Shown piece after piece: positions 1-11,697 of a stretch of DNA of 64,000 nt. A program made the translations under genes and the position numbers. The DNA comes from Byssothecium circinans (lineage: Eukaryota; Ascomycota; Dothideomycetes; Pleosporales; Massarinaceae): the NCBI GenBank assembly GCA_010015675.1, contig ML977006.1, forward strand, positions 9,603-73,602, read 5' to 3'. Within the stretch, counting starts at the first letter, position 1. Each line of letters begins with the position of its first letter. The notes beneath the pieces were generated by a model that was given only the letters and a program-made list of their open reading frames with translations, was not told where the DNA came from and searched no databases.

Positions 1-195
1 AGCTTTGTTATTAAGATAATACTCTTTGATTTTCCTTGCCAAGAAAAAGTGGCCGCTTCGGTGGTGTGGCCGCTTCGGTGGTGTGGCCGCTTCGGAGGTG
101 TGGCCGCTTCGGAGGTGTGGCCGCTTCGGAGGTGTGGCCGCTTCGGTGGTGTGGCCGCTTCGGTGGTGTGGCCGCTTCAGTGGTGGAATACGTTA
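1..195. repeat. Copy 1 of a dispersed element holding an 8-unit 17-bp tandem array
   Basis: This copy begins AGCTTTGTTATTAAGATAAT, continues through a TTGCCAAGAAA block, then carries eight 17-bp units at 50-185 (consensus TGGCCGCTTCGGTGGTG, with G/A and T/A variants), and ends GGTGGAATACGTTA. The same head and tail recur at 245-337. Because 17 is not a multiple of 3, open frames run across the array in several phases, so those short ORFs are artefacts. The window may cut the left edge. Nothing here looks protein-coding. Confidence 0.85.
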
Positions 196-244
196 TATAT
201 ATATCTATCTAGGTTTAAAATTTTAAAAGAAAATATTAAGGTTT

Positions 245-337
245 AGCTTTGTTATTAAGATAATACAGTTTGATTTTCTTTGCCAAGAAATTTTGGCGCG
301 CTCGATGGGGTGGCGCGCTCGATGGTGGAATACGTTA
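245..337. repeat. Copy 2 of the same element, with a diverged 2-unit 17-bp array
   Basis: Same AGCTTTGTTATTAAGATAAT head and GGTGGAATACGTTA tail as the copy at 1-195, in the same orientation. The internal array has only two 17-bp units (294-310 and 311-327, TGGCGCGCTCGATGGGG and a near copy). The unit length is conserved, but the four bases after TGGC are GCGC instead of CGCT. Copy number and core sequence therefore vary while the frame TGGC-N4-TCG-N-TGG stays. Confidence 0.8.
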
Positions 338-643
338 CACGTTATAAAGATACGCGGCTATGCTAGGCATAGCGTTCTTCTCCCTATCTATCTATCTAAC
401 CTATTTCCCCTTTCCTCCCCTCTAGCACAGTGCCTAGCCTCTATAACGCCAACGGCAATGATAATAGACCATGCCGAGTCGAGTTAATAACACCCCTAGC
501 AGTCCGGATATCTTGCAAACGAAAAAGGAACGCCTTAGAGAAGGAAAAAAGAGAAAGTCCACTAACTGCACAAACATGTAATGAACGAGCCCGCATAAGC
601 CCGGACACACATACAGATACACATCCCCCATCCCCCACACCCC
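338..643. other. Intergenic, CT-rich
   Basis: Short (TCTA)n run near 386-398 and CT-rich sequence. It lies downstream of the minus-strand BTB gene and probably holds its 3' UTR. No gene seen. Confidence 0.6.
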
Positions 644-3551
644 TCACAAATTCCCAATGACAACCATGAACCGCAACATCCCATCCCCCTTCTTCCTCAC
701 CACACCCTCCGCACCCGCCCCATCCTCGAACCCCGTCAACGCCCCCTCATCCAGCATAAGCGTACTGCTCTTCCAGCCCCAACTCTGGCTGAAATTAAAC
801 CGATCCGGTGCGCTTTCATAGATACTCAGCATCCGGCCCCCTTTGCTCGGGCTGTAGATTTTAAAGTACGTTTTGATGGTCGGACGCGCATCGACATACG
901 AAGGCAGCGTGGACATTGATGCATGGGACCGGCGTTGTGCGGATAGAGAGGGGTTGGGGTAGGATGATGTGGGTTCGTCTTCGGCGTCTGATTCGTCGAA
1001 TTCGTCGTCCGTGGCTGCGTCGATGGTGAGGGGGAAGAACGGGGAATCAGCGGGGCCGTCGAAGTCTGGTCCGCTGGGGGGAGAAAGGATGGGGAGTTGG
1101 AACGGCGTGTTTCCACGGACGGGGTTGAGGCGGGGAATAGTGCCGCTCCTGCGACTTGAGAGGGAGGGCGAGGAAAAGAGCGGGTTGTTGCGGGAATTAG
1201 TAGAGATGAGCGTGCTGTCCGGGTCGCCACCGCTGCCGCTCGTGTCTTCTTCGTTGTGTTCGACGGGGACGGCGCGGCCGCTGCGTCGACGTTCGCGGCG
1301 CTCGCTCCGGAGGAGCATTTCGCGTTCGAGTTGGCCGATGCGTTCGTCGACTGAGCCGGCGTTTTGTTGGCTGAGGTTGTTGCTGTGGTTGGGTTCTTCT
1401 GTGTCTCGTTCCTTGGCGCGGTGGAGGTAGACGCCTAGTTGGACATTCTTTGCTGATCGCACCTTCTGAATGTAGATGTTCCAGAGTGAACCGGCATAGG
1501 ATACGGTGCGTGAGTATACTCTCTTCTTCTCTTTCAAGAAGCGAGGGTTGGGGAATTCGGCAGAGAACCGGAAAGGAGGGAAGTCGGTGTAGGCAATAGG
1601 CTTTGGCTGACCCGCATTGCCTCCTCCTGCAGAGATGGGCCTGCCAGGATCGGCCCGCGTGTTTGGGTTTGCCATAGTACTTGGAGACGAGGCAAAGTCG
1701 GTAGCCCATTGCGCATCTTCTGGCTGTAATGTGGCGGAGAGGCGCGTGGCATGCCGCTGAAATGAGCTCGACGTGGTGATGACGGGATCAGTACCATTTC
1801 CGAGCACAATGTTACAGTCGGAGCTTGGGATCCAGAACTTGCGAGGCTTCCCATTGGCGTCCCAGCTGCCGGATTGCATGTCGGAATCGTCTCGCTCCAA
1901 CCTGGCAGGGGCTTTCTGCTTGCCTTTGAAGGATGAGGTGCCTTCCGTTTTGGTACCTGCGTTGGCAGGAGCTGGTTCTGGCGGATTCTTGCACAATCCC
2001 AGCTCCTGCGCCGAATCGTCTGCGTTGAGCACCTTTTGGCGCAAGGCCAACTGCTGCCAAAGAGCATTCGAGATGACTCTGTCTGGCATTACAGGCAGAC
2101 CAAAGACGTCGCGCGCATTTCTGATGAACTCGAGCTGTTCGTAGTCCAGGTGAATGTAGTGAATTCCCTCGTCGAGCAAAACCAGAATGCGTTCAATGTC
2201 GGGGTTCGTATAGAGAGCAAGCCAGTCACTCTGGGCATCTGAGGCTGGTTGCTGTGTGGTGAGGGCATTCTGGCGGTAGACGCCATCGAAACGGATGGCC
2301 ATTAAAGAGAGGGAATTCGGTGCCTTTGGAATGGGCCGCTGTCCACGCTGGATGAGGCCAGCTTCGATGGCTGCCTGTCGAAGTCGGCGGTCTAGAAGAC
2401 GCTTTGCAAGCACCCAACGATCCCACTCGCTGTCGACATAGAAGCCGTCGGAGGCAACGAGCTCTCGGATCACGTCGCCCGGCATGTCGTCCCAATACTT
2501 GAGCGGCATCTCCCATCCGTTACGACTAAGCATCGCTTTCGCGGACTCTAGAATGCGGTCGCCTGATCGACCGTAGTAATTTGACGTGACGAGACGAATC
2601 AGAGGTGCGAGGAGATAGGGAGTCATCTGGCGCAGAATGGACTCAATAGACGAGTCAATCAGGTCCTGCATCTCCAGCCAGCAACCCGTGGCAAACAGGC
2701 CAATAGCTTCTGCGTCGCATTCTTTCGATATGTCCACCCCATATAGCTTCTTGATTGCCAGCTCAAACGCTGGCTGTGTGATATTACTGTCTATGTCCTC
2801 TGGGTATAGCGGAACCTCCTTCGACTGGCTCTCTAGCCATGGCTCTGAGAGGGCACTTGTGAAGAAGGGGGCGCGGTCGAGTAGGAGGCGATGCAGGGCG
2901 TATCTACGGCCGAATGCGATGATGGTGATGTCAGAGTGTCGGCCTTCGAGAAGACCACGGGAATAGAGATGGTCGGGGAGGGGAATAGACTCGTTCGACG
3001 CTGTACTGGTTAGTTTGCTCCAATGAATTGTATGGGGATTATTCACCTCTCGTGTAGAGCGGGCCGGAAGCCTGATTGTAAGACGGGGTCCGCGAATTTG
3101 TCATGGTGGCATCGCCCGCAAACAAGCGACTGAGGGTGGTGAGGGTGGTATAATCGCGGCCCTGCGACTCTCGACTCCTCCTGCTATCGGGCGGTGTCGT
3201 GGGGTCATCCGCGTCCTTTTGAGCGCTGGGAATGCGAGGGGTGAATTGGGCGATGGGCGACGGCTGCTCGTCCGACACCTTGAGGCGTGAATTGCGTTTC
3301 ATGCTAGCGATGTTGGCAAGCGTTTGCAGCGGGCGTGAAGAGTTGGGTGGTGGGCTGCCCGCATGCACAGGCACAGGCGCATCGCCAACGCGAGCGGCCG
3401 AAGCCTCACCTACGATGGCGGGCTCGTTGGGAGAGAATAGCGACACACGGGATGAGCTACTGGGCTCTGCGTTCCTCGGCCACTCTTCATCGTAGCCAGA
3501 GTCGTGGTGCGAGTTGGCTGGCGCATGACCGGAGAAGGGAGGCGTGCTCAT
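644..3551 (-). CDS. BTB/POZ-domain protein, about 953 aa
   Basis: Two exons on the minus strand: 3551-3047 and 3000-644. The 46-bp intron (3046-3001) has a GTGAAT donor, a CTAAC branch point and a CAG acceptor; splicing keeps frame across an Arg/Ala junction. The first exon (about 168 aa) is Ser/Pro-rich and disordered-looking. A BTB/POZ fold follows at about residues 185-300, recognised by the RHSDITIIAFGRRYALHR motif and the LLLDRAPFF helix. The rest is a long low-complexity C-terminal half with Ser/Thr/Pro and acidic stretches. BTB domains mediate dimerisation and often act as Cullin-3 adaptors or scaffolds; the exact role here is unknown. The start is the ATG at 3551 because the apparent start at 3046 is a GTG lying inside the intron. 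It is divergent from COX15 over a 370-bp gap. Confidence 0.85.
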
Positions 3552-3921
3552 CGTCAGCAGTGACGCAAGAAGGGCATATGAGCGATACTACTCTATTGAC
3601 AGGTACGAGAAGAACGAAGGGAAGAGAACGTGAACGTGGTGAGATCCGTGGTACAGAGTGGAGAAGAACGGGCGTCATCCGTCATCCCCCATGTGAGGCA
3701 CACATGGTTCAGACCTTCAGATGTCGGACGACGGATGACGGCGCGTGATACGTTAGCGGGGAGAGACGCGTTTAGGGTGGCGCGCGGCAAAGCCTTCCAT
3801 TTCGGGCAGTATTTAACGCCGTGCAGCCGAGCCGCGCGCTACCTGACCCGCAGCCGCGGGTCAGCCGCGGTCGAACCACCAGAAGAGTCGAAAACTGGCG
3901 AACTGTGATCAATGCACCGCC
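3552..3921. promoter_or_regulatory. Shared divergent promoter region between the BTB gene and COX15
   Basis: 370 bp separate two divergent ATGs, so this segment must carry both promoters and 5' UTRs. GC-rich, with the short repeated motif GCCGCGGGTCAGCCGCGGTC around 3850-3872 (an imperfect palindrome CCGCGG...CCGCGG). No coding signal. Confidence 0.6.
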
Positions 3922-5506
3922 ATGGCATCCATCTTTCAGCCATTCCTGCAGCTTCGGACGGCTGCTCCCCGAATCACACGCCGCCTATTCGTCTCCCGGC
4001 CCTGTATCAATTCGCCATCGCCGTTGCCCATCCGTGCTGCCCCTCCCACTCGACCAACGATCCGCCAGCCCTCCGTCCTGCAATCGGCGAGATGGAAGTC
4101 GACAAAGCCTTTACGGAATAGCGTAACTGCTTCTCCTGCACATGCGGAAGCTGCGATCGCGCATGAGACAGCTGCGGGCGGGATCACAAGCACAGGCACA
4201 GGCGCAGGCGCAGGCAGTTGGCCCAAGACGAGCTCCAAGAGCGTCGCGTACTGGCTTTTGGGCAGCGCAGCGAGCGTGTTTGGCATTGTCATCTTCGGCG
4301 GACTCACACGCCTTACCGAGTCTGGGTAGGCATACAGTTTCACCGGCCAGGAAAGGCGATGCTAATAGACCCAGCTTGAGCATCACCGAATGGCGCCCTG
4401 TAACCGGCTCCCTGTGGCCGCCCACCCAGGAAGCCTGGGAAGAAGAGTTCACCAAATACAAGTCCTCACCCGAGTTCCAGATGCTCAATTCCAGCATGAC
4501 CCTTCCCGAGTTCAAGCAAATCTACTTCATGGAATGGGCCCATCGTCTCTGGGGGCGCGTCATTGGCGTCTCCTTCCTCCTCCCGACCGTCTACTTCATC
4601 GCACGCAAGCGCGTTACACCCTCAATGGCATGGAAGCTCACGGGAATCTGCGGCATGATTGGCTTCCAAGGCCTCATCGGCTGGTGGATGGTGAAGAGCG
4701 GACTCAAGGATGACCTCTTCGAGCCCGGCAGCCATCCCCGCGTCAGTCAATATCGTCTCACTGCCCATCTCGGTGCCGCCTTTGCCGTCTACTGCTCCAT
4801 GCTCCTCACAGGCCTCAGCATTCTAAAAGAACACCGCATGCTCGCCGACCCCGCCAAAGCCCAAGAAAAGATCAATGCCCTCCGACACCCTGCTCTTCGC
4901 GTCTTCCGCGGTTCCGCCGTCGCGCTTGCCGTCCTAATCTTCACGACTGCCATGTCTGGCGCTCTTGTCGCTGGCCTCGATGCCGGCCTGATCTACAACG
5001 AATTCCCGTACATGGGCTTGGGCCTCACGCCACCAAAGAAGGAGCTCTTCGACCCGTTCTACAGCCATGTTCCTGACCAGTCCGATCTTTGGTGGCGCAA
5101 CATGCTCGAGAACCCCTCGCTCGTGCAGCTCGATCACCGCGTTTTGGCCACCACTACTTTCTCTGCTGTTCTCGCCTTCTTCGCCTACACGCGCTACTCT
5201 CGTGCTGTTCGCACCAAGATACCCTCAGATGCGAAGAAGGGCGTCTTGGGTTTGGTGCATCTCGTTTCCATGCAGGCTACGCTTGGTATCTGCACGCTTA
5301 TCTACATGGTGCCGACCTGGCTAGCTGCTGCGCATCAAGCTGGTGCGCTGGCCCTGCTTACGGGTGCTGTTGTTCTGTACAGTCGGATATCGATGCCCCG
5401 GCAAGCTATTCTGCGACAGATTATGAAGCCGCATCTACCGAGGACGCCTGTGCAGCCAATCCGCTCACGTATTGAAGTTGCTAAGAGTTCGGAGAAACAT
5501 CCATAG
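3922..5506 (+). CDS. COX15: Haem A synthase COX15, mitochondrial
   Basis: Two exons, 3922-4325 and 4375-5506, with a 49-bp intron (GTAGGC donor, GCTAATAG branch, CAG acceptor) give 511 aa. COX15 converts haem O to haem A in the inner mitochondrial membrane for cytochrome c oxidase. The first roughly 70 residues are Arg/Ser/Pro-rich without acid, as in a mitochondrial presequence. The family's conserved histidine motifs are present: EWAHRLWGR, RLTAHLGAAF, QLDHRVLATT and AAHQAGAL, spread over about eight hydrophobic segments. The intron falls in the conserved GGLTRLTESGLS region, which confirms the splice. Without it the upstream frame stops at ESG. Length matches fungal COX15. All key histidines are intact. 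Confidence 0.97.
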
Positions 5507-6490
5507 AGGCGTCCAGCTGCTGTCTACTGCGTCTCTACACGCGATTCTGTTGTACTATATGTAGGTTTACATCACGTCATGGAGGTACCACTCCGCTTTC
5601 TCTTGTCACAATGCAAAATCAACAACTTAATACTACCATACGATGTCACATGCACCTTGCTCACAGATAACAACCATATCAAGCGTTCTTTGCGTCGTCT
5701 TCTTCCTTTGTCATTGCGATCGTACTTTCCTCAGCAAAAGCAACTTGTCATCTTTGCATATCTTTGTAATGCTTGCCTTACTCTGCAAAACATCCAGTGC
5801 CTACAATTTCCCTATCCGTTCGCCCTCCAAAAACTCTCTCCGCACCACACTGACTCGAGGCTATCCCGTATTCGGCAAGCCGGTGGAGTAACCTCAGCGA
5901 AGCAACTACCAATGACGTCAGTCCATTCCATCTCATCCCCCGCCTCTCCACCCCCATGCCTGACCTTCCCCAGAATTTCAATCGCCCGGCCACTTATTCC
6001 CGAACTCGAATTACTGCCACTGTTGCTTTTGAAATTGGCGTATCAGGCCTCAATTGCTCGAAATGCCCTTGGTATGTTGAAAAAAAAAAATTATAATGAA
6101 AGAGGCCATGACTCAGTTTCTGCATCCTACCATTAGAATATCCACACTTCGCTCCATGTTTCCCCGAGCCAACGATCAATAGGGTGAGATCAAGGTGACG
6201 GTGGGTACATTACATATGTATATGCAGGGCCGTTGTGGAGGCGTGACCTCGGCTCAAGGGTCTGGAAATAATAGAGTCATGTACGGTGCCCAGGACCAAG
6301 GTTCGCGCTGATCAGTTTGTTGGGAAACGTCCTTCCCTCATGTCTGACGGGGTTTTTACATCTACAACGACCTCCTCACCCAGCATTTCGAGACCCAAGG
6401 AGCGACATCTAACGTCATATAGAGTATAGAGATAAAGAGAAGGTGCATACATTGGTGCATCGAATCAGCAAACCCAGGGGATCCACAACG
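5507..6490. other. Intergenic between COX15 and the sugar transporter
   Basis: AT/CT-rich with poly-A runs near 6081-6091. A 185-codon open frame crosses it (5579-6136) but shows no domain or consistent codon bias, so I do not call it. The last 300 bp should hold the transporter promoter. Confidence 0.5.
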
Positions 6491-8718
6491 ATGAAAACGC
6501 CCCATATCAACATGTATGGCCGCGGCTTCAAGCTGCGCGCCGCAATTACTATCGCGTGTCAAATGGCCTTTGTTCTCTTCGGCTACGATCAGGTCAGCCG
6601 AAACTCACCCTACAACTCCCCAAACAGCAATTCACTGACTTGCTCCAGGGCGTCTTTTCCGGCATCGTAGGTAACGCAGATTTTCTGGATACATTCGGAC
6701 ACCCATCCCCGGCCCTCGAAGGAATCATCGTCTCCATATACAATCTAGGCTGCTTTTCGGGGTGCATTTTGAGCTTTGCGTTTTGTGAGAGGACGGGGAG
6801 ACGGTTGGCTATGTGGATTGCTATGGTGTGGATTATTGTGAGTTTCGCCCATCTTCAAGAGTTCAATAGCAGAATGGAAGAATAGAGGAAAGAAAAGGGA
6901 ATGGAGGGAAGGAAAAGCAGAGCAGCTAATGATGATTAGGTTGGTGCCGTACTTCAAACAACAGCATACTCTGTCCCACACATAATGATCGCCCGCTTCA
7001 TAACCGGCATCGGCACCGGCATCGAAACCTCCACAGTCCCCATGTACCAATCCGAGCTCTGCGAAGCGTCCAAGCGCGGCCGTCTCGTATCCTCGGAACC
7101 GCTCTTCGTCGGCGTAGGCATCGAAATTGCGTACTGGTTCGACTACGGCATGTCCTTCACCTCGGGCTCGATCGCCTGGCGACTCCCCATAGCCTGCCAA
7201 ATGATTTTCGCATTCGCCGTCATCGTTCTGGTATTCGGTCTACCCGAAAGTCCGCGGTATCTATACAAGCATGGAAGAAGCGAGGAGGCGCTAGCCATTC
7301 TGTGCGATGTGTACGACGGCACGCCCGATGATCCGAAGATCGCGAAGGAGAACGCGGAGATTCTGGAGGCGTTGAAGGTGGAGCAGGAACACGGGGAGTA
7401 TCAGTGGGGATCGTTGCTTACGAAGGATAAAGTGCAGACAGGTCGACGGGTGCTTCTGGCTTATGGCATGCAGTTCATGAGTATATTTCTCCCCCAGCCC
7501 TAATCCTCCTAGCTATCGACTAAAATTCTCTCTAGACCAAATGGGCGGCATTAATCTGGTCGTCTACTACATTACCAGCGTCCTCCAACTCAATGTCGGG
7601 CTCGACCGTAACCTCGCCCTGCTCCTCGGTGGTGTTATCAATCTCATGTTCTTCATTGGCTCGCTGTATCCTACGTTCTTCCTCGATCGTATCGGGCGGA
7701 GGAAGCCGATGATGTGGGGGAGTTTTGGTCTGGGGATTTCTATGATGTTGATTTCTATTTTGCTGAGTTTTCAGGAGAGGGGCGGGAGTTTGGCGAAGGG
7801 GACGGCTAGTGCTAGTGTGGTGAGTAGAGTCTATTTTTTTATTTTCGCAATAACGGTAGGGGAATGTGAGAAGTGATAGATGGGAGAGGAGAGGAGAAGA
7901 ATGTCGACTAACAGATGCGCAGACGTTCTTCTTCACCTACATGCTAATCTTCGGGTAACCTTCCCCTTCCCCTCCACTGGAAACCGCATATGCGACATCC
8001 ACTAACTCCGTCCCCCTTGCAGTGCAACCGCCAACTGTATCCCCTGGGTCTACGTCCCCGAGATCCTCCCCCTGCATGTTCGCGCAAAAGGCACCGCGGT
8101 CGGTATCTCAGCGAACTGGTACGTATCTTCCCCTCTCCCTCCCTCCCTCACTCACTCAATCCATCCTCATATTTTTGTCTTTTTGAGAAGTCCCTTGGCA
8201 AGTAGAAGGTTTGGAAAGTATAAGCTGACGCGATGCGCATATAGGATATGGAACTTCTTCGTCGTGATGATCACACCCACACTACTGAATAATTTGAAGT
8301 GGAAGGGGTATCTTATCTTCATGTGTTTGAATTTTGCGTTTGTGCCGCTTGTTGTAAGTCCCATCACTCTCTTCCTTTCTATACACCCCTCTCCCCTTCC
8401 CGAACCATTCCCATCACTCCTCTCGATCTATCTAACCACAAATACTTCCAGTACTTCTGCTACCCCGAAACCACGAACCTCACCCTCGAAGAAATCGACT
8501 GGTTATTCTACGAAGGCGACGTCGTCAAGCGGAGTCGTCGCGTGGCGAAGGAGGGATGGGGCGAGGCGGAGGGTTGGGGGAGTGTGGTGGAGAGAGGTGG
8601 ATCGGGACAGGGGCCGGTTATGGTGGAGACGGGGAGTGAGGGGAGTGGGAGGGAGAGGGAGAAGGAAACGGAGAAGGAGGGGGGAAATGGGGTGGAGAGG
8701 GTGGATGGTGGGGTGTGA
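6491..8718 (+). CDS. MFS sugar transporter, about 539 aa
   Basis: Eight exons: 6491-6592, 6649-6837, 6940-7480, 7536-7819, 7923-7954, 8023-8118, 8245-8353, 8452-8718. All seven introns are GT-AG and keep frame. Sugar-porter marks in order: GYDQGVFSG (helix 1), RFITGIGTGIE, PESPRYL at the end of the first six helices, NQMGGINLVVYY (helix 7), DRIGRRK, PEILPLHVRAKGTAVG and FYEGD. It should import hexose or a related sugar at the plasma membrane by proton symport; the substrate cannot be read from sequence. I start at ATG 6491 (MKTPHINMYGRG), which fits the family N-terminus better than an in-frame ATG 48 bp upstream. The cytosolic tail is unusual: an Arg/Glu/Gly-rich stretch encoded by purine-rich DNA. 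Confidence 0.93.
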
Positions 8719-9351
8719 TGGAGCGGCGTCGTCGGAGGGGTATGAGGGGTGAAAAGAATGAAGGGAGGCAGGTGTGTTGTTGTAGGCAGGCTTTTTCGAG
8801 AGGTGAAGGTGACGAGTTGATCAAGTACAATATTCGCCTCATCCTTGAAAGCGTTGGGAATTTGATCGCGAGGGAAGCATTCAAAAAATACCATGCCATG
8901 CATGCAAGGCTCTTCAAATAGAACCTGTCGGTATAGATATATCAACCCGCATCTTTAACAGTCCTAATCCATAAGGACCTATTCCTTACTACCCAGACGA
9001 GTATAATACAATGGTACATAGCGACATCTACCCATGATCGTCCGGGATACATACAGTATATACTCCCAGGACTCTCGTACTGCCAGTCACACACACCAGT
9101 GCATTGCAGCACTCTACATCCAATACAATTAGATACAGTACCAAAATCCTCACGCGCAATTGCAGGCATTAGGCATTCCATTTTGCCCCCATCCATAGTC
9201 CCGGAAATAGCCACATAGTGTTACAGTCCGGGGAAGAGCCGCCGCCGCCGCCGCAGACCTACAAAAAAAGCTTGGGAAGTAAGCTTAACTCTGCCTTCTT
9301 GCTTGGTGGGTATTATATTCTTTGGTTGATGGTGGATGGGTGGAAACCGGC
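8719..9351. other. Intergenic
   Basis: Transporter 3' UTR, then non-coding sequence. A short (GCC)n run lies at about 9239-9256. No gene seen. Confidence 0.5.
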
Positions 9352-9557
9352 AACCAGCAACTGGTTTTGTGTAATATAGACAAGCGAAAACCAGCGGCTG
9401 GTTTTGTGTAACGCGGATAAGTGAAAACCAGCGGCTGGTTTTATATAATGTAAATAACTAAGTGAAAACTAGCAGCTAGTTTTAAAAGACGCAAATAAGC
9501 GAAAACCAGCGGCTGGTTTTGTGAAACGTGGATAAGCGAAAACCAGCAGCTGGTTTT
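9352..9557. repeat. Minisatellite of six palindromes, about 37-bp period
   Basis: Six palindromes at 9352-9366, 9387-9405, 9424-9442, 9465-9483, 9502-9520 and 9539-9557. Consensus AAAACCAGCNGCTGGTTTT, each arm able to pair with the other. Spacing is 37 bp except one 41-bp interval. Spacers share the theme gtaa-n-gcggataagcg. One unit reads AAAACTAGCAGCTAGTTTT, changed symmetrically on both arms. Confidence 0.9.
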
Positions 9558-10511
9558 TGTAATGTAGACAAGGGATGTTGGAGAGCCTAGACCCAACCCA
9601 AGAGCATGTGAGAAAAGGATGGATTGTGTGTCGAGCAAGGGGAGCTCAGGAGACAAGACTGACTATAGAGGCAAGTGGCCGAGGCTAGACCAGAAGAGGG
9701 TTGGAGAACTGTGGAGAGCAGTTTGGTACTGTAGGCTGGTTTCGTTTAAAGCGCGAAATAAAATTTTGACCTAGTACTGTATCTACTTCCTGTCTATCCA
9801 TGCACAAGCGTCTGCTTCTCCTGTACTATCGACAATTCCCTTGGCCCGCAGGCCCGAAAGTCATTCACTGCCAGATATATCGATAGGGTACCGGCAGTCA
9901 TGACGTTGACGCTAGCCTTATAATAAACAAGTCAAGCTTTGCTGACTTGGGAGATAAGTATGAATCTCCCTTAGGACCTTTAGCCATGCGCCTGACATGC
10001 GAGAGCTAGATCCCCGCGATCAAACCCGTTATTTGGCGCCAATGGTCTTTTTACCCGTTTTTTAACCTGTGAAGCGTATGGGCTTTTCCCCAGCACCCAG
10101 CTCCGCGGGGTGGTGGCTATTGGACCGTTTGGATTAGTCGTGTTAGATGGGATTGTTGCGCAGCGTCTAACTATGGCATGGGAGGTGGTGTGTGGTTGGT
10201 GGGGGATGGAATCGGTGGCATAAGATGAGATGAGGCGGATTAGGGTTGAGTGTGGCGTTCTGAATGGAAGTTGGGTGTGTGTAAGCTACGGATAATGTGT
10301 CTGGTACCACTAAGGGGGCCGGAATGGTCTACAGTACCATGATATTGCTGCAGAAAAGTTGAGGAACGTTATGACCACTGCATCACTGCTAAGGTTCAGC
10401 GCTTTCCAAGTATCTTTTCTGCATCGCTTCCGTGCTCAGGCTACACAGTCTCTAGGCTTCGTTGATCTTCTGGTCTACATCATTATTTTGTGTTCGGGAA
10501 CGCTTCTCATT
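9558..10511. other. Intergenic
   Basis: No open frame with coding character. It contains a short palindromic GGCCCGCAGGCCC near 9842-9854. It separates the palindrome array from the dead transporter, whose promoter would have been here. Confidence 0.5.
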
Positions 10512-11697
10512 ATGGCATCCACGGCTATCACACCAGGCCGCTTCCGCGTCGCCGGTAAGAAATTCCCGAAGGTCGATTGGCTCATGTCGCCGAACCTCCG
10601 GGTGACCTACGCTCTGCTACTCTTTGTAGTTTTGGCGAGCGCTACGAATGGGTATGATGGTTCTATGGCCAATGGTCTTCTTTCTCTAGAGCGGTTCACA
10701 AAGTGTACGTTTCAACCTCGCTCCCTTACTATCCCACTCACCACATCACATCACCCTCACCGTCAAGCCCTTCCAGCCTGCTCTACCAAAATCTATGCTT
10801 AACTAACTAGTAGGGCAGGCATGAACAACCCCTTAGGCTCCATCAAGGCCTCTTCTCAGTTCCTGTGCTCCCTCCTCACTCTCCCCCTCACACCGTACAT
10901 TTCCGACGGCCTCGGTCAGCGATGGGACATCTGCATCGGCACCATCATCATAATCTTCACCGTCGTCCTCTAAATCGCGGCAGGGAATTTCCAAATATTC
11001 GTCGCCGCTCGTTTCTTCCTCGGCTTCGGCATCGCAATCGCGCATGGTTCGGCGCTGTTACGATTCACTAACTGAGTTGTGTTATCCGCAGCACCGTGCC
11101 GTGTTCACTACAATTTTAAGGTCGATCCTTCTAATCATATTGAAAAGCGTGTATAAAGAGGGGATAGTAAGGAAGCTGACGAGGTATTCGTTCAGTATAA
11201 CACAACAAATATAATCGCAGCCTGGCTCACCTACGGCACCAACACCATTCCCTTGCACTGGTCCTGCTGCATCCCTTCCATCCTCCGAATAACCTGTGCT
11301 TGGTTCGTCCCTGAGTCCTCACCTTGGTACATTTTGAAATTGCAGCTGGAAAAGGCTCTCGCAGTGCTGGCCAATATGCACGCCGAAGGCACGCGTCCGA
11401 CAACATCGTGCAGCTCGACTTCGAAGAAGTACAAGCCATGGCTGGAACTGTTCAAGACGAGAGGAATCGTTCCTGGTTGCTTATTTTGTGCCGGGGGGAT
11501 TTTATTCTCAGTGAGAGGGGACTTTAGGCTTGTTTCGTGTTGTATTTCGGGCGAGTTGGATAATATCTTCTATATCGAGACGAAGAATACGCTCTTGAAA
11601 GAAATTGTGAGGCATTTTGATGGGGATGTGGCGTTGGTCGGGGGCAATACAGCGACGGGGAAGGCAAGGGAGATTGAGCACGGCATTAATGGTTAAA
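10512..11697 (+). pseudogene. Decayed MFS sugar-transporter gene
   Basis: Recognisable pieces of a sugar porter survive in order. The first exon starts at ATG 10512 and has NGYDGSMANGLLSLERF; a second block has PLTPYISDGLGQRWDICIG and RFFLGFGIAIAHGSA; a third has TYGTNTIPLHWSCC, PESSPWYIL and YKPWLELFKTRG; the end reads EHGING. The frame is broken: after the first intron an out-of-frame junction meets MNNPLGS, a TAA follows TIIIIFTVVL at about 10971 where the family usually has Gln (CAA to TAA fits), another stop follows SALLRFTN, and from about 11460 two frames alternate. About half of the usual 500-550 residues cannot be read. It is a different subfamily from the intact transporter at 6.5-8.7 kb, so not a recent duplicate of it. 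Confidence 0.8.

Noticed and set aside
644..3046. BTB protein starting at 3046
   Set aside because: The codon is GTG and lies inside a 46-bp intron; the gene begins at ATG 3551.
5579..6136. 185-codon plus-strand frame after COX15
   Set aside because: No domain, Leu/Ser-rich text, and it runs into a poly-A; probably 3' flank.
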